From an uncultured Agathobacter sp. (GTDB lineage: Bacteria > Bacillota > Clostridia > Lachnospirales > Lachnospiraceae), in assembly GCA_910587655.1 (NCBI GenBank), contig CAJUND010000011.1:62743-126742 (forward strand): 64,000 bases of DNA, given 5' to 3'. Position numbers and translations under genes: made by a program. Positions 23,843 through 34,116 of the stretch are shown here, one piece after another (position 1 is the first letter of the stretch; each line of letters starts with the position of its first letter). Below the pieces are notes generated by a model, which saw only the letters and a program-made list of their open reading frames with translations, was not told the origin of the DNA and searched no databases.

Positions 23843-26267
23843 GAAAAAGAGGAACAGCAGGGGTTCGGCAATGGTTCTTGTCATTTCCACAATTGCAGTT
23901 ATCGGTGTGCTTGTGGTGACACTGCTTTCCGTGACGCTTATGACTCTTCGGATGAAGGTAACGCAGATGCGTTCCCAGGAAAATTTCTATGATGCAGAAT
24001 CAGTGCTCGATGATATCAATGTTGGTCTGCAGAAAAGAATTGCGGATGCCGCGGGAACGGCATATACCTTTACCCTTGAGCATTACAGCGGGGCAAATGC
24101 GCAGACACGCCAGTCCAATTTTATGACGATGTTTGAAAAGGAGCTGTTAAAGAATAATCCTCCGTCACCGACAAAATCTCTGGTGGATGCTGCACATTCC
24201 ACCATGTATGCGAAACTTTATAACAGGGAAGCATTACTGGATATGATTTCCGTGGAAGTTACAGCTGCGGCAAAGGATTGGAAGCTGGAATCTGCAGGCG
24301 GAGCTAATTCCAATGTTCTGAATGTTGATTCATCTGCAGGTACCTATACCTTTAAGAACCTCCGGGTTACTTATATTGACCAGAATGACTATATGACAGT
24401 AATCCAGACAGATATTGTTGTACACTGTCCTCCGATTGATTTTAACCAGACGCTTACAACGGCACTCGATTTAACTTCTTTTGTATTTGTGGCGAATGAG
24501 CAGTCGCAGGTTACAGGCGGTGATATTGGCGTATCAGGAAGTGCTTATCTGGGAACAGATGATGAAACGGCAGGCCGCTGCGCGGCAGATTACCGGACTG
24601 GAAAAGTTACTTTTGAATCAGTTGGGGATAATACCCGTCTGATTACAAACGGAACCATGTATGCCAGCCAGGGGGCAGATGTAACAGTTCAGGGTCCGTG
24701 TACCACATGGGCGAAAAATGTGGATGTGGATAATGCATCCGTAACCCTTGGGGTTCAGAATACAAAAGCAGACGGAACAGTGGCACCGTCCGGGACAACA
24801 TATATCAGTAATGACATTTCCATGGGAAATTCCTCAAAAGTAAAAGCCGGAGGACAGCTTATCGCTTACGGTACACTGGATAATTCCAAGACAATTTACG
24901 GTGATACGGCAGTTGACAGCAATCCGGCTGCATTTTCCAGTGCCATTCTGATTAATGGAAAAGATACAACACTGGATCTGAATGAACTTAATAACTTTAT
25001 CATTGCAGGAAATGCTTATGTAAATGCAGAGAGGAACTCTATTTCCCAGAGTGTCAACCGGCTGAATGATAATAAAAATATTGAGATGGGCGAATCCATT
25101 GCCATGAAGTCCGACCAGCGGGCGTATATGGTTCCGGCACAGTTTATTGCCCCGTTCTGTCCTTCTGGTGGGGTAAATCCTATGCTGGGTGACAAGTATC
25201 TGAATCTGGAGAAGGAGCTGGCGGATAAGCTTTATGGCGGGGACAGAACAAGGGTAACCTCCATGGACTTTCTGCGTGCCAGTGAGACGGCTTCCGTGGG
25301 TGTTCCGTCCGAACTTGCGCAGCTTGGGGTAGTGGGACTGCAGAAGGAAGTATATCCTATGAGCAGCGGTACGCAGATGGTATATTTCTTCCTTGTATTT
25401 GACAGCCAGCAGAGTGTTAATGAATTTGCAGATACATATTTTGCAAAGAAGAAAAATCTTTCTGCCTTAAAAGGACGTGTTGCACAGAACCGCTTTAATA
25501 CTTCTATTTCTTATCCGGGTGCGTTTAAGGATAAAGAGAATGACCTGACGGATTATACATTTTATTATAATGGCTGTGTGATTGTGCCGGATGGGGAGAA
25601 TACAAAGGTATTGTCAGGAAAACTGAAATATCTGACGAGTGAATACAGTGTGAAGCTCAATACAGAAGCAGTTAATCACCAGCAGACTTTTGCGGCGCTT
25701 CGCCATAAACTGGTGGCAGGTTCTGTTTCACAGGAAGAGCTGAATAAAAATGTATATGACAATCTGGTACTTCCAATGACGAGTACAGAGCCGGATAAAA
25801 ATATTCCGTCTGGAAACAAAAAGATATTTGCAACGCACACCGGTCCCGGAATTGCACCGGAAGCAGCCATGTGCGCGGTAGTGGTAAATAACCGGGGAGG
25901 TTCCACTTACGTCCTTTCCAATCCTACCAGCGATGCATATCAGGAAGCGACCGAGATGTGTGATTCAGAACGTCTTCCGGTACATGTAGTGATTGCATCG
26001 GGGGATGTGGAAGTAAAATGCAACTTCAGGGGTATGATTATTGCGGGCGGTAAGATTACCATTGATAACCAGAACAAGACACTTCAGGCGGACAGTAACC
26101 TGACACAGCAGGCGCTGCGTATTGAGGATGATAACGGTATACGTGCCGTGGATTATCTGGTGGCAGGAGACAGCTGTCTGGCAGACGGTGCCGGCGGCGG
26201 TTCGGGCGAGGAGAGTACACTGGCATTCGCAGAATATGTTACTTATAGTAATTGGCAGAAGCAGTAG
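23835..26267 (+). CDS. PilX-like minor pilin/secreted assembly protein, very large
   Basis: About 810 residues. The start N-R-K-K-R-N-S-R-G-S-A followed by a hydrophobic stretch (MVLVISTIAVIGVLVVTLLS) is the PilX N-terminal pattern, which lacks the classical Glu5. I place the start at TTG 23835, which overlaps the previous stop by 8 bases and has GGAAGGA 6 bases upstream. In-frame ATGs further upstream (23787, 23799, 23805) lie in the previous gene and are alternatives. The large body contains beta-rich, repeat-like segments (GGDIGVSGSAYLG..., VTVQGPCTTWAKNVDV, RGMIIAGGKITIDN) resembling stacked beta-helix or bactofilin-like turns. PilX proteins are normally about 170-200 residues. Confidence 0.7.
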   Translation: MNRKKRNSRGSAMVLVISTIAVIGVLVVTLLSVTLMTLRMKVTQMRSQENFYDAESVLDDINVGLQKRIADAAGTAYTFTLEHYSGANAQTRQSNFMTMFEKELLKNNPPSPTKSLVDAAHSTMYAKLYNREALLDMISVEVTAAAKDWKLESAGGANSNVLNVDSSAGTYTFKNLRVTYIDQNDYMTVIQTDIVVHCPPIDFNQTLTTALDLTSFVFVANEQSQVTGGDIGVSGSAYLGTDDETAGRCAADYRTGKVTFESVGDNTRLITNGTMYASQGADVTVQGPCTTWAKNVDVDNASVTLGVQNTKADGTVAPSGTTYISNDISMGNSSKVKAGGQLIAYGTLDNSKTIYGDTAVDSNPAAFSSAILINGKDTTLDLNELNNFIIAGNAYVNAERNSISQSVNRLNDNKNIEMGESIAMKSDQRAYMVPAQFIAPFCPSGGVNPMLGDKYLNLEKELADKLYGGDRTRVTSMDFLRASETASVGVPSELAQLGVVGLQKEVYPMSSGTQMVYFFLVFDSQQSVNEFADTYFAKKKNLSALKGRVAQNRFNTSISYPGAFKDKENDLTDYTFYYNGCVIVPDGENTKVLSGKLKYLTSEYSVKLNTEAVNHQQTFAALRHKLVAGSVSQEELNKNVYDNLVLPMTSTEPDKNIPSGNKKIFATHTGPGIAPEAAMCAVVVNNRGGSTYVLSNPTSDAYQEATEMCDSERLPVHVVIASGDVEVKCNFRGMIIAGGKITIDNQNKTLQADSNLTQQALRIEDDNGIRAVDYLVAGDSCLADGAGGGSGEESTLAFAEYVTYSNWQKQ

Positions 26268-26279
26268 GCGGTGATTCCT

Positions 26280-26837
26280 ATGAAAATGAGTCTTAAGAAA
26301 AAAAACGGTGGATATACGTTAGTTGAATTAATCGTTGTTATGGCAATTATGGTCGTTCTGGCAGGAGGATCTGTGGTTGCGTTCGCATCGCTGAGAAACT
26401 ACAGGGCAAAGACGGCAAAGGACCAGATATGCAATAACCTGAAGGAAGCCAGGACAGAAGCAATGGCGAAAAAGACGGAATGGATGCAAATTTGTAAGGA
26501 TTCCGACGGACTTAAGATTAAGACTTCCTACAGGTCAGCAGGTGATACTTTGCTGTCAGGCAATATCCATGTTTCCTATACGGAAAAAGGCTCTTCAACT
26601 GAAATTGAGATAGACAGTTCCCATTCCCTGATTCTGACTTATGCAAGAGTGTCAGGGGCATTTGAAGGAATAAAAACATCAACCACACCGGATGCAAATG
26701 GGAAACTTCCAAACCAGATGAATGGTACCTCGGTCGTTTACTGTGAGAAAATCCATATTGAAAACGGTGCAAGAACCAAGGGATACACCATTACCCTGAA
26801 TCAGGAAACAGGTAAGTTTGTGTGCAAAGAGGATTAG
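26280..26837 (+). CDS. Minor pilin, FimU/GspH-like
   Basis: A 185-residue prepilin-type protein: leader ending KKKNGG, mature start YTLVELIVVMAIMVVLAGG with Glu5. The following LRNYRAKTAKDQICNNLKEARTEAM is the typical GspH/FimU helix. AGGCGGTGAT (26266-26276) sits just before ATG 26280; an in-frame GTG at 26271 falls inside that site and is unlikely. It fits the minor pilin set PilV, PilX, FimU, PilW. Confidence 0.8.
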   Translation: MKMSLKKKNGGYTLVELIVVMAIMVVLAGGSVVAFASLRNYRAKTAKDQICNNLKEARTEAMAKKTEWMQICKDSDGLKIKTSYRSAGDTLLSGNIHVSYTEKGSSTEIEIDSSHSLILTYARVSGAFEGIKTSTTPDANGKLPNQMNGTSVVYCEKIHIENGARTKGYTITLNQETGKFVCKED

Positions 26838-26861
26838 AAAGTGTAAAGAGGGTGCAAATGT

Positions 26862-29081
26862 ATGAAAAAGAAAACTGACAGAAGTGATAACAGAGGTTTT
26901 ACACTGGTGGAACTGCTTGTGGCGATAGCAATTCTTTCCATTATTGTAGGTGCTGTAATAGGCTTTTTCATGCGCACCATGAGAATGTATCACAGGGGAA
27001 ATGAGGAATCGGACTTACAGAATGAGGCCCAGATGACAATGACACAGCTGGAGAACCTGGTGGTAAATGCAAGCCAGGGAGTGGGGCTGAATCCTTCCCT
27101 TCCGAATACACAGACAAACGGAGATGAATTATTTGTATATAACCGTTATGTGGACGATACATCAGGAGCTGTTTCCTATAAGGTTACGCATATTTATGTG
27201 GATGACAGAAAATTAAAATACTGTTATATGGATTTTTCACGTAATGGATCCGGTGTGTATGTGCTTTCTGATGACAAAAAGAATCCGCAGACACTTTCAG
27301 AGTATATTGATAATTTTATGGTGGATGTATCCAAACTGGTTTCCAAAAACCGCGTTCGTTTTACCATAGACTTTAGAACCAGGGGCGGCAGAGAATACAA
27401 GACAGACAACACGGTTCTTTTGCGAAACAAGGTTCTGGATAAGACAAACGGACAGACAGATGAATACTTTGCAGAATCAATTACAGAGGATGAGCGGAAT
27501 GAAGTGACAGCCATGGAACTTTCCCCGAATGAATTTTCCATGTGGGCAGGTACGAGTGCAGCAAATCCGTTTACACCAGTCTATAAAAAAGCAGATAACA
27601 CAATATCAGATAAAGGCTCTGCTGTATGGACATTTGATCCGCTTGTAGGAGATGCGGATATTAACCGTGCGACAGGGGCGATTACTCTTGGCTCTTCGGT
27701 GCGGGGAGATTTGACTGTGCGTGCAACAGACCAGGGAAGCCTGAACAGGGGAGGTTCAGATGAGAAAAAATATGTATTTGCTAATGCAACGGTTCATGTC
27801 AAGTCGGCGGAAGCAGCGGCGGTTCTCACAGCCCCGGCACAGCAGGAGGATAATCTTTCTGTTGCAACGGCTAACTTCACTATTATAGGGGCAAACCTGA
27901 CGAAGGCTGATCTGGGGGCAATCCAGCCGACAGTGATGTCGGGAAGCAGTCAGCTGGCGGTTACGATTACAGCGGATGAGGCACACTCAGATTTTTCGGC
28001 AGATACCAGCAAACTCTGTTATACCGTGCGTGTAAACCGTCCGGGCAATTATCTTGGAAAAGAATATAGTCTTGGCATACGTGCCACGGTTCCTGGAAAT
28101 GCGGAATGCGTGTCCAATACGGTTACATGGAAATTTATCGCGACGCCGGGAGATGAGGATAAAGTGGTATCAGCAGTCAGGCTGGTGGATACCGAAGGCA
28201 GGGTGAATTCCGAGGGTGGAAGTGTTTCAGTTTCTGCAGACCGCGGGGAAAGCCTGACTTTGATTATGTATGTAAAATATAAAGATAAAGACGGGAATGA
28301 AACGGATTTCACACCGCTTCCGTCCGATTCGTGGTCAATTAAACAAAGCGGTACGTCTTCAGCGCCCAGTGCAAACTGTTCCATTGTGCCGGGCGGCAGT
28401 GATTATTCACTGCATACGAGCGCGCAGGATTATGCAAAAGATTTCAGCATGGACTTTACCACGACCTACAGCAGCGGTAAGGGACAGGAAGCAGAGGGAC
28501 CGGCGCTCAGACTGAATTTTTCCCGTGTGAAATTTTCGGTTAAAAATGTACTTGGGGAACAGAAAGTATTTCCGGTTACAGCCGGAAAGACGTCTTATAT
28601 CCAGTTTGATGTACAGGGCTTAAAAAACGGGGTTGTTTTTGTTCAGAGTGGAAATTCAACGTCATTAAGCATTACGCCGAGCGGGGAAATGGCTTCTGTT
28701 ACTGCAAAGTCAAATGCAAGTGTGGATACAGACTATACCTTTGGATTAAAAGACAGCAAAGGGCATGTGCTTGAAGGCGTGACCTGCAGTATTACTATCT
28801 GGCCTGATCCTGCAAATACTGCGGCTTATAACGGAAATAAGCAGGATGATGCTGTTTATATTCCGACAGTCAATGATATTAATAATTTTGATCCGACAAA
28901 AACAGTTCCGGAAACGGGAAGAACAACAACCATATTTATGCCTGACGGTGAAAAGATTACTTATACGAACACCAACAAAACCGGCGTGGACGGTTCAAAC
29001 CACAAGTACTGGGCAGAGTACAACGGTAAAACCTATTATTATGTCACAACCGCCCACCAGTGGCGATTAAATGAAAAGTAA
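26862..29081 (+). CDS. Minor pilin, PilW-like, with Ig-like domain
   Basis: A 739-residue prepilin-type protein: leader MKKKTDRSDNRG, mature start FTLVELLVAIAILSIIVGAV with Glu5, then the PilW-type helix (MRMYHRGNEESDLQNEAQMT). After about residue 215 the chain changes character: AMELSPNEFSMWAGTSAA...VWTFDPLVGDA...GDLTVRATDQG looks like a bacterial Ig-like (BIG2-type) domain, with further beta-rich modules to the C-terminus. PilW proteins are usually 250-350 residues, so this one carries an added surface-exposed part. It is preceded by GAGGGTG. Confidence 0.75.
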   Translation: MKKKTDRSDNRGFTLVELLVAIAILSIIVGAVIGFFMRTMRMYHRGNEESDLQNEAQMTMTQLENLVVNASQGVGLNPSLPNTQTNGDELFVYNRYVDDTSGAVSYKVTHIYVDDRKLKYCYMDFSRNGSGVYVLSDDKKNPQTLSEYIDNFMVDVSKLVSKNRVRFTIDFRTRGGREYKTDNTVLLRNKVLDKTNGQTDEYFAESITEDERNEVTAMELSPNEFSMWAGTSAANPFTPVYKKADNTISDKGSAVWTFDPLVGDADINRATGAITLGSSVRGDLTVRATDQGSLNRGGSDEKKYVFANATVHVKSAEAAAVLTAPAQQEDNLSVATANFTIIGANLTKADLGAIQPTVMSGSSQLAVTITADEAHSDFSADTSKLCYTVRVNRPGNYLGKEYSLGIRATVPGNAECVSNTVTWKFIATPGDEDKVVSAVRLVDTEGRVNSEGGSVSVSADRGESLTLIMYVKYKDKDGNETDFTPLPSDSWSIKQSGTSSAPSANCSIVPGGSDYSLHTSAQDYAKDFSMDFTTTYSSGKGQEAEGPALRLNFSRVKFSVKNVLGEQKVFPVTAGKTSYIQFDVQGLKNGVVFVQSGNSTSLSITPSGEMASVTAKSNASVDTDYTFGLKDSKGHVLEGVTCSITIWPDPANTAAYNGNKQDDAVYIPTVNDINNFDPTKTVPETGRTTTIFMPDGEKITYTNTNKTGVDGSNHKYWAEYNGKTYYYVTTAHQWRLNEK

Positions 29082-29105
29082 TACAATGAAGGAGGGATGC
29101 AGCTT

Positions 29106-32100
29106 ATGAAATCAAGAACGAAAAAAATCACGGCAATTGCCGTATGCATCTGTGTGTTGCTTGGATTTGTGATACAGGGGGGAGGAATCCGTGCGCTCGC
29201 CACTGCACTGAACCAGGCAATCCGTGGAAGTGAGATTGAAAACACAAGTAACTATTACAAAACAAATATCAAGGCGCGGCTGGGGTCGGAAGAAAATCCG
29301 TTAATAATACTGGAGATTGTTCCTACAGAAGACCAGGCGCTCTGGGGGTATTATATTCCGGACTGTGAGCCTGTTGATATGAAAAAAGCCCAGATGCTTT
29401 ACAGCAGGTATAATATTAAACAACCCCTGGTAGACCAGAATCCGATTTTCTCGGCTAATGATACTGAGGAGTTTGGATTTTACGACCAGATTCCGGAAGG
29501 AGATTTTGTGCTGGATGGTCCGTCACAGGATCTTGCAAATAAAGGCAACTGGATTACATTAAAAAATATATATCCGGACTGTGAAAACCGTGGTTTTGAT
29601 CTGGAACACAGTGCATCAGACCAGAATTTCGGGCAGTGGCAGATTAAGACCAATAAAGATAAGTCCGGAAATCCTTATCATTCGGAGCAGGGAATTTATA
29701 AAGAGGCGGGAGATGGTCAGCATGGATATTTTACCCTGAATGATGATGGCGAGTATGTTTATGATCCAAACGGTACCTATATCTGGGTTCCGAAAAACAA
29801 AATCAGCAGTGAGGACAGCAGCCAGACGCTGGTAACGCGTGAGGATGAGTATGTATTCCGCAGAAGATATCTGAAAATGACCAATAATGACCAGATTATC
29901 CAGAAGATGTATAATGCCAATTCCTCCAGTTTTACCACCAAGGTGGTGACTGTTACCCCTGCACAGTTGCAGTCAACCATGGATTCTGATGGGAAATTTC
30001 CGCTGATTGAGGAAGTTGACCTGATTTCCATTCACAACTTACAGGAGTATGCGGATTTAATCCGAATATACCACCGTATGCACGGAATGGATGAATCAGA
30101 CGCAAAGGCAACATTTTTTAATGCGGCAGAAGGCGATTTGACTTATGATGTGACGATGGCGATTTTAAACAGGATGGCAACGGACAGACCGGCATCCATG
30201 GTGATACAGAAACCATTAGTCTGGAACTGCGAACCGAAGCAGGGGATTAAAACAGAGCAGTCCAACTTCCATAAGCTTTTGATTATGCTGCTGCAGTACC
30301 AGCCGAAGAAGTTTTTACAGATTTTTGGAAACTATCTGACAAAAGAAAATATCAATGGATACGACAAGGTGGTATACCGTCCTGATTATGCTTCAGGTTC
30401 TATTACGGAGTTTACAAACACAACATTTGCATCTTCGCCGACAAACCAGAACCAGAAGATGTATTCGGAGATGCGTTTACTGAATATTAACAGTGGTGGT
30501 ACGGATCTTGTGGACCATATTATGACAACGCAGGGTGATCCGATTGTATCCGAGCTGTTAAATGATGGCAAGGACATAGGCTATACGACATTTGACCCGA
30601 ATAATCCAAACGGTGACTGGTCAAACAACACGACTTCAGAAGGTTTTGATTATTTCGGTAAGAAGCCTGGCGACAAGCTTTCGCTTTTAGAAGGTCTGGA
30701 ATTTATTCTCCAGCCACAGCAGTACACGCCGAAACTTCGTATTTTAGAGGTTCAGCCTTGTGACAGGTTTATTTACAAAGAAGACGAAAACTGGAAGGAA
30801 TTTTACCAGGGACTGTTCCCATGGTATAAGCCGACCACAGATGAGGACAGCTGGCTGGAAGATAAAAATTTGCTGGAAGTAACCACGATGCCGACCTGGG
30901 AATTTAACGGTTCTGTTGGACGTTATGATTATAACGCGAAGGATAAGGATGAAAACCGGCTGTTACTGACATCGGAAAGCTCGGATGACCTTCTGGCAAA
31001 GTATGATATCATCATTTTCGGTTCAAAACAGGATGCATCAAACGGAAAATATGGATATAATGAGTTTCAAAATGGTCATGCTGATGCCAAAGTCGATTTA
31101 AAAAATTTAATTTACACTGCAATCGGCGGTACGGTATTTAATGGAAACATGACAAACGGCGGTCAGAGTGATGAGGTACTGGATCGTCGTTACGCCGGAA
31201 ATGACATTACATTAAAGAAGATGCTGGAAGTAGAAGATTTCCTGCGTGCCGGGAAGCCGGTCGTAATTGATAATAATCTTTATACTTCAAACGGCCAGGT
31301 GGATACAAATAAGGTGGATAAAAGTTCCAAGCTCTATGACCTTCTGACATGGGAAGATAAGGGGAAAATGGAGAGTGAGGGCGAGGACGGGAAAGTTGTC
31401 AAAACTGACCGCAACGCACATGAGAACCGGTTTGTATATGGGAACATCAATAATGGAAAGATGAAGAAGCTGATTAACGGAAATCTCTGCCGTCTGATGT
31501 TCTGTGATGATGAAGAAGCCTATCCGGTGGAATATGATTACACACATGAAAACAAAAATGGTGCACAGGGTGTTATTAAAAATGAAGTCTATCAGGGAAA
31601 AAATGCGGACGGTCAGGCTGCTTTAGTTTATCATTTTTATGTTGCCGGTACTTCCATGAAGGGTTATCGTGCATACCTGCATGTGGATGTGGACGGTGAC
31701 GGGGTATATTCCGGTTCATTAAAGCAGATTTCTGAAGTGGATAATATGAATGCAGCCATGGGAGGCGAAAAATACATATATGATACTTCAGAAGAGCCGA
31801 TGGCATTAAAATTTTATTCAACAAAATCCGATATGCGCCGTGGCAATGCACTTGGTACCTCTGATAATTATATTCTGCAGCCGTATACCCAGTATTATGC
31901 AGTTGTAAATATTCCGAAAGAGCGCCAGGGTATTATTCCATGGAAGCTTGAAATCCAGGAAGTCCAGAATGAATACCTGCGTTCAAGTGCAGTGGATTAT
32001 ACGGCTGTTTTAAACGATGAAAAGGATACGATTAATGTCCTGCAGATGAACCTGATGGGAGATATGACAAAAGACGGACCTGTTGAGAAAACTCTCTGGG

Positions 32101-33959
32101 GCGACAGCAGATGCTTTTCTTCTTTTACCAAAGATTCTATTGTGGTTAAGAATAATGAGTCCTATGAGGCTTTTAATGCAAGAAGGGAATCCAATGGCGG
32201 GCTTCCGGAAACAGACCAGAAGCTTTGGAATCAGCTGAACTGGGCACAGAGGCTGACGCCGGAGAAGTTCCAGACTTATCTGGCACCAGTACGGGAATTT
32301 GATGTAAATATCCAGTATATGTTTAACAGGGACTGGTATAAGCTGTTTGGTACGCCGAATAAGGGGCAGAGCGGATATGACCAGACTGCGTCAGAGGTTG
32401 CACTTGACAACTGGAAGGACTTCCTTTCCCACTACGATATGGTTGTTTTCGGGTTTACAGACCAGAACTGTTTTACCAATAACAGTGTGTATGTAGAAGG
32501 TATCAGGGATTTCGTGGAGCAGGGAAAAGGTCTGATTTTAAGTCATGATACCGTTACAGACAGCCATATGCTGGAGTACTCGGGAGACAATGAGACAGAT
32601 CTCAGGGCATCTTATGGTAGTTATAATTCGTGGCTGCGTACCACTGCCGGACAGCGTCGGGCATATTATAACAGAAAAGCTGACGGAACTTATGAAAAAA
32701 GCTACAACCATATTTTAGCAAATGGAACTAAGGTGTCTTTTGTCAGCAGTGAAAACAGAAACCGTCAGGACAGACTGATGTATTTACATAAGATGTCTGC
32801 CGAGATAGACGGGGATAGCGTTGAGCCTGAATTTTATAATAAATATACCAATGAGTTTTTGGATAATGATGTATACCTGTATGTAAGGTCAAACGTCCGA
32901 CATGGCTGGAAATCAACACTGCCGGCAAACGACAGTAATGGTTTTATCAAAGACCGTGTCATCAAAGGCGGGCAGATTTGGAACCAGGGATGGCAGGACT
33001 ACCTTATTTACACTACCACAATGGTGGAACTGGCGAATAACGGACAGATTACCACTTATCCATATAAGCTGAATCCGGTAATTGAGGTTCTGCAGACACA
33101 TATGCAGAACTACCAGCTTGACCTTGAATACCAGCAGGGCGGTGACGTAAATGTCTGGTTTAACCTGTCAGACAGTTATGATAAAGAGGTTCAGGATTTT
33201 TATGGTGGAAGCAGAGACAAGGTTCCGAATACAACCAATAAGGATAGTAATATCTTTTCTGGTAAGGATCAGGATTCCAGAAGCCAGTTTTACATTTACA
33301 ATAAGGGAAATATTACCTATACCGGTTCCGGACACGGGGTTGACAGGAATATGGGACAGACCAGTTCTGTTATGACGGATGATGAGGTAAAGCTGTTTGT
33401 AAACACGATGATTGCAGCCTACCGTCCGCCGGATTCCAAGCCTTATGTTGAAGTGGACAATGCAGATACGATTTCTTCAGATAATGAAAATCTGATTTAT
33501 GTGGATTTTGACGGCAGTAATGAAGATGCAGCTGTAGACGGAAGGCTTGAAACCATAAACGGAGAAGAGATGGTACGTGTTGAAATTTCCATGCATGATA
33601 TTAAATCCGCCATGGCAAGTAATATTAAGAGCAAGCAGTATTACCTCAATGTGAAATCCACTGGTGAAAACGGTACGCCAAGCAGCTATCCGCTTTATGA
33701 CAAAAATGGAAAGGACGGACAGCTTCTTACCAGAAATGATTTCGGCAAAGCAGAAGGATGGTATCATGTAGACGCCAAAGATGAAGAAGGAATTCCGTAT
33801 GTCTTTTATGTACCATATAAAGATGTCCGGGATAATAATTCCGTCAGCGTGGTATTTGAAACCTACGCAACCTATACAAAAGGCGGGAAGCCAATTAAAA
33901 CCAGTGTCCAGAAAACAAAGGCTACGGTAATGATTCTTCCACTTTTTGACCTGAGTTAA
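29106..33959 (+). CDS. Giant secreted protein at the PilY1 position (DUF5057-like)
   Basis: 1617 residues. A signal peptide is clear (basic MKSRTKK, then ITAIAVCICVLLGFVIQ). ATG 29106 follows AGGAGGG by 9 bases; the ATG at 29097 directly abuts that site and is unlikely. The body has no prepilin motif and no second membrane segment or LPXTG. Two similar segments, KYDIIIFGSKQDASN and HYDMVVFGFTDQNC, each begin a Rossmann-like strand-turn as in ThuA/GATase-like folds. A DVDGDGVYS loop at residues 861-869 matches the DxDxDG calcium site. I believe it belongs to DUF5057, from memory. It ends the pilus operon exactly where PilY1 follows the minor pilins in Pseudomonas. Confidence 0.7.
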   Translation: MKSRTKKITAIAVCICVLLGFVIQGGGIRALATALNQAIRGSEIENTSNYYKTNIKARLGSEENPLIILEIVPTEDQALWGYYIPDCEPVDMKKAQMLYSRYNIKQPLVDQNPIFSANDTEEFGFYDQIPEGDFVLDGPSQDLANKGNWITLKNIYPDCENRGFDLEHSASDQNFGQWQIKTNKDKSGNPYHSEQGIYKEAGDGQHGYFTLNDDGEYVYDPNGTYIWVPKNKISSEDSSQTLVTREDEYVFRRRYLKMTNNDQIIQKMYNANSSSFTTKVVTVTPAQLQSTMDSDGKFPLIEEVDLISIHNLQEYADLIRIYHRMHGMDESDAKATFFNAAEGDLTYDVTMAILNRMATDRPASMVIQKPLVWNCEPKQGIKTEQSNFHKLLIMLLQYQPKKFLQIFGNYLTKENINGYDKVVYRPDYASGSITEFTNTTFASSPTNQNQKMYSEMRLLNINSGGTDLVDHIMTTQGDPIVSELLNDGKDIGYTTFDPNNPNGDWSNNTTSEGFDYFGKKPGDKLSLLEGLEFILQPQQYTPKLRILEVQPCDRFIYKEDENWKEFYQGLFPWYKPTTDEDSWLEDKNLLEVTTMPTWEFNGSVGRYDYNAKDKDENRLLLTSESSDDLLAKYDIIIFGSKQDASNGKYGYNEFQNGHADAKVDLKNLIYTAIGGTVFNGNMTNGGQSDEVLDRRYAGNDITLKKMLEVEDFLRAGKPVVIDNNLYTSNGQVDTNKVDKSSKLYDLLTWEDKGKMESEGEDGKVVKTDRNAHENRFVYGNINNGKMKKLINGNLCRLMFCDDEEAYPVEYDYTHENKNGAQGVIKNEVYQGKNADGQAALVYHFYVAGTSMKGYRAYLHVDVDGDGVYSGSLKQISEVDNMNAAMGGEKYIYDTSEEPMALKFYSTKSDMRRGNALGTSDNYILQPYTQYYAVVNIPKERQGIIPWKLEIQEVQNEYLRSSAVDYTAVLNDEKDTINVLQMNLMGDMTKDGPVEKTLWGDSRCFSSFTKDSIVVKNNESYEAFNARRESNGGLPETDQKLWNQLNWAQRLTPEKFQTYLAPVREFDVNIQYMFNRDWYKLFGTPNKGQSGYDQTASEVALDNWKDFLSHYDMVVFGFTDQNCFTNNSVYVEGIRDFVEQGKGLILSHDTVTDSHMLEYSGDNETDLRASYGSYNSWLRTTAGQRRAYYNRKADGTYEKSYNHILANGTKVSFVSSENRNRQDRLMYLHKMSAEIDGDSVEPEFYNKYTNEFLDNDVYLYVRSNVRHGWKSTLPANDSNGFIKDRVIKGGQIWNQGWQDYLIYTTTMVELANNGQITTYPYKLNPVIEVLQTHMQNYQLDLEYQQGGDVNVWFNLSDSYDKEVQDFYGGSRDKVPNTTNKDSNIFSGKDQDSRSQFYIYNKGNITYTGSGHGVDRNMGQTSSVMTDDEVKLFVNTMIAAYRPPDSKPYVEVDNADTISSDNENLIYVDFDGSNEDAAVDGRLETINGEEMVRVEISMHDIKSAMASNIKSKQYYLNVKSTGENGTPSSYPLYDKNGKDGQLLTRNDFGKAEGWYHVDAKDEEGIPYVFYVPYKDVRDNNSVSVVFETYATYTKGGKPIKTSVQKTKATVMILPLFDLS

Positions 33960-33964
33960 ATGAT

Positions 33965-34008
33965 AAAGAACCTCTGGATTTCCAGGGGTTCTTTGTTTAT
34001 ATTTTTTC
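33965..34008 (+). terminator. Strong rho-independent terminator of the pilus locus
   Basis: A 13-bp stem, AAAGAACCTCTGG (33965-33977) with CCAGGGGTTCTTT (33982-33994), with one G-T wobble, a 4-base loop ATTT and a T-rich tail ending in TTTTTT. It lies 5 bases after the stop of the giant secreted protein. Confidence 0.92.
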
Positions 34009-34036
34009 ATTATTTTAAAATGTTTATGAAATTTAA

Positions 34037-34051
34037 ACCACATCATGTGGT
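34037..34051. promoter_or_regulatory. Palindrome upstream of the signalling-operon promoter
   Basis: Perfect 15-base palindrome ACCACAT-C-ATGTGGT, ending 28 bases before the -35 element at 34080. Position and symmetry fit an activator site for a dimeric regulator; no family assignment is possible. Confidence 0.45.
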
Positions 34052-34079
34052 GGTTTTCAAGATAGAAAGCACATAGGTG

Positions 34080-34109
34080 TTGACGTTTTCCCCTTAATAA
34101 TGCTATAAT
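34080..34109 (+). promoter_or_regulatory. Sigma-A-type promoter of the HD-GYP/chemosensory operon
   Basis: TTGACG (34080-34085) and a perfect TATAAT (34104-34109) separated by 18 bases. Transcription would start near 34116, right at the base of the leader hairpin. Confidence 0.75.
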
Positions 34110-34116
34110 ATTTCTT

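Noticed and set aside
13053..33959. Type II secretion or competence pseudopilus instead of a type IV pilus
   Set aside because: PilT, PilM/PilN, PilO and pilin-sized major subunits together mark a true retractable pilus; no GspD or ComEA-like gene is present.
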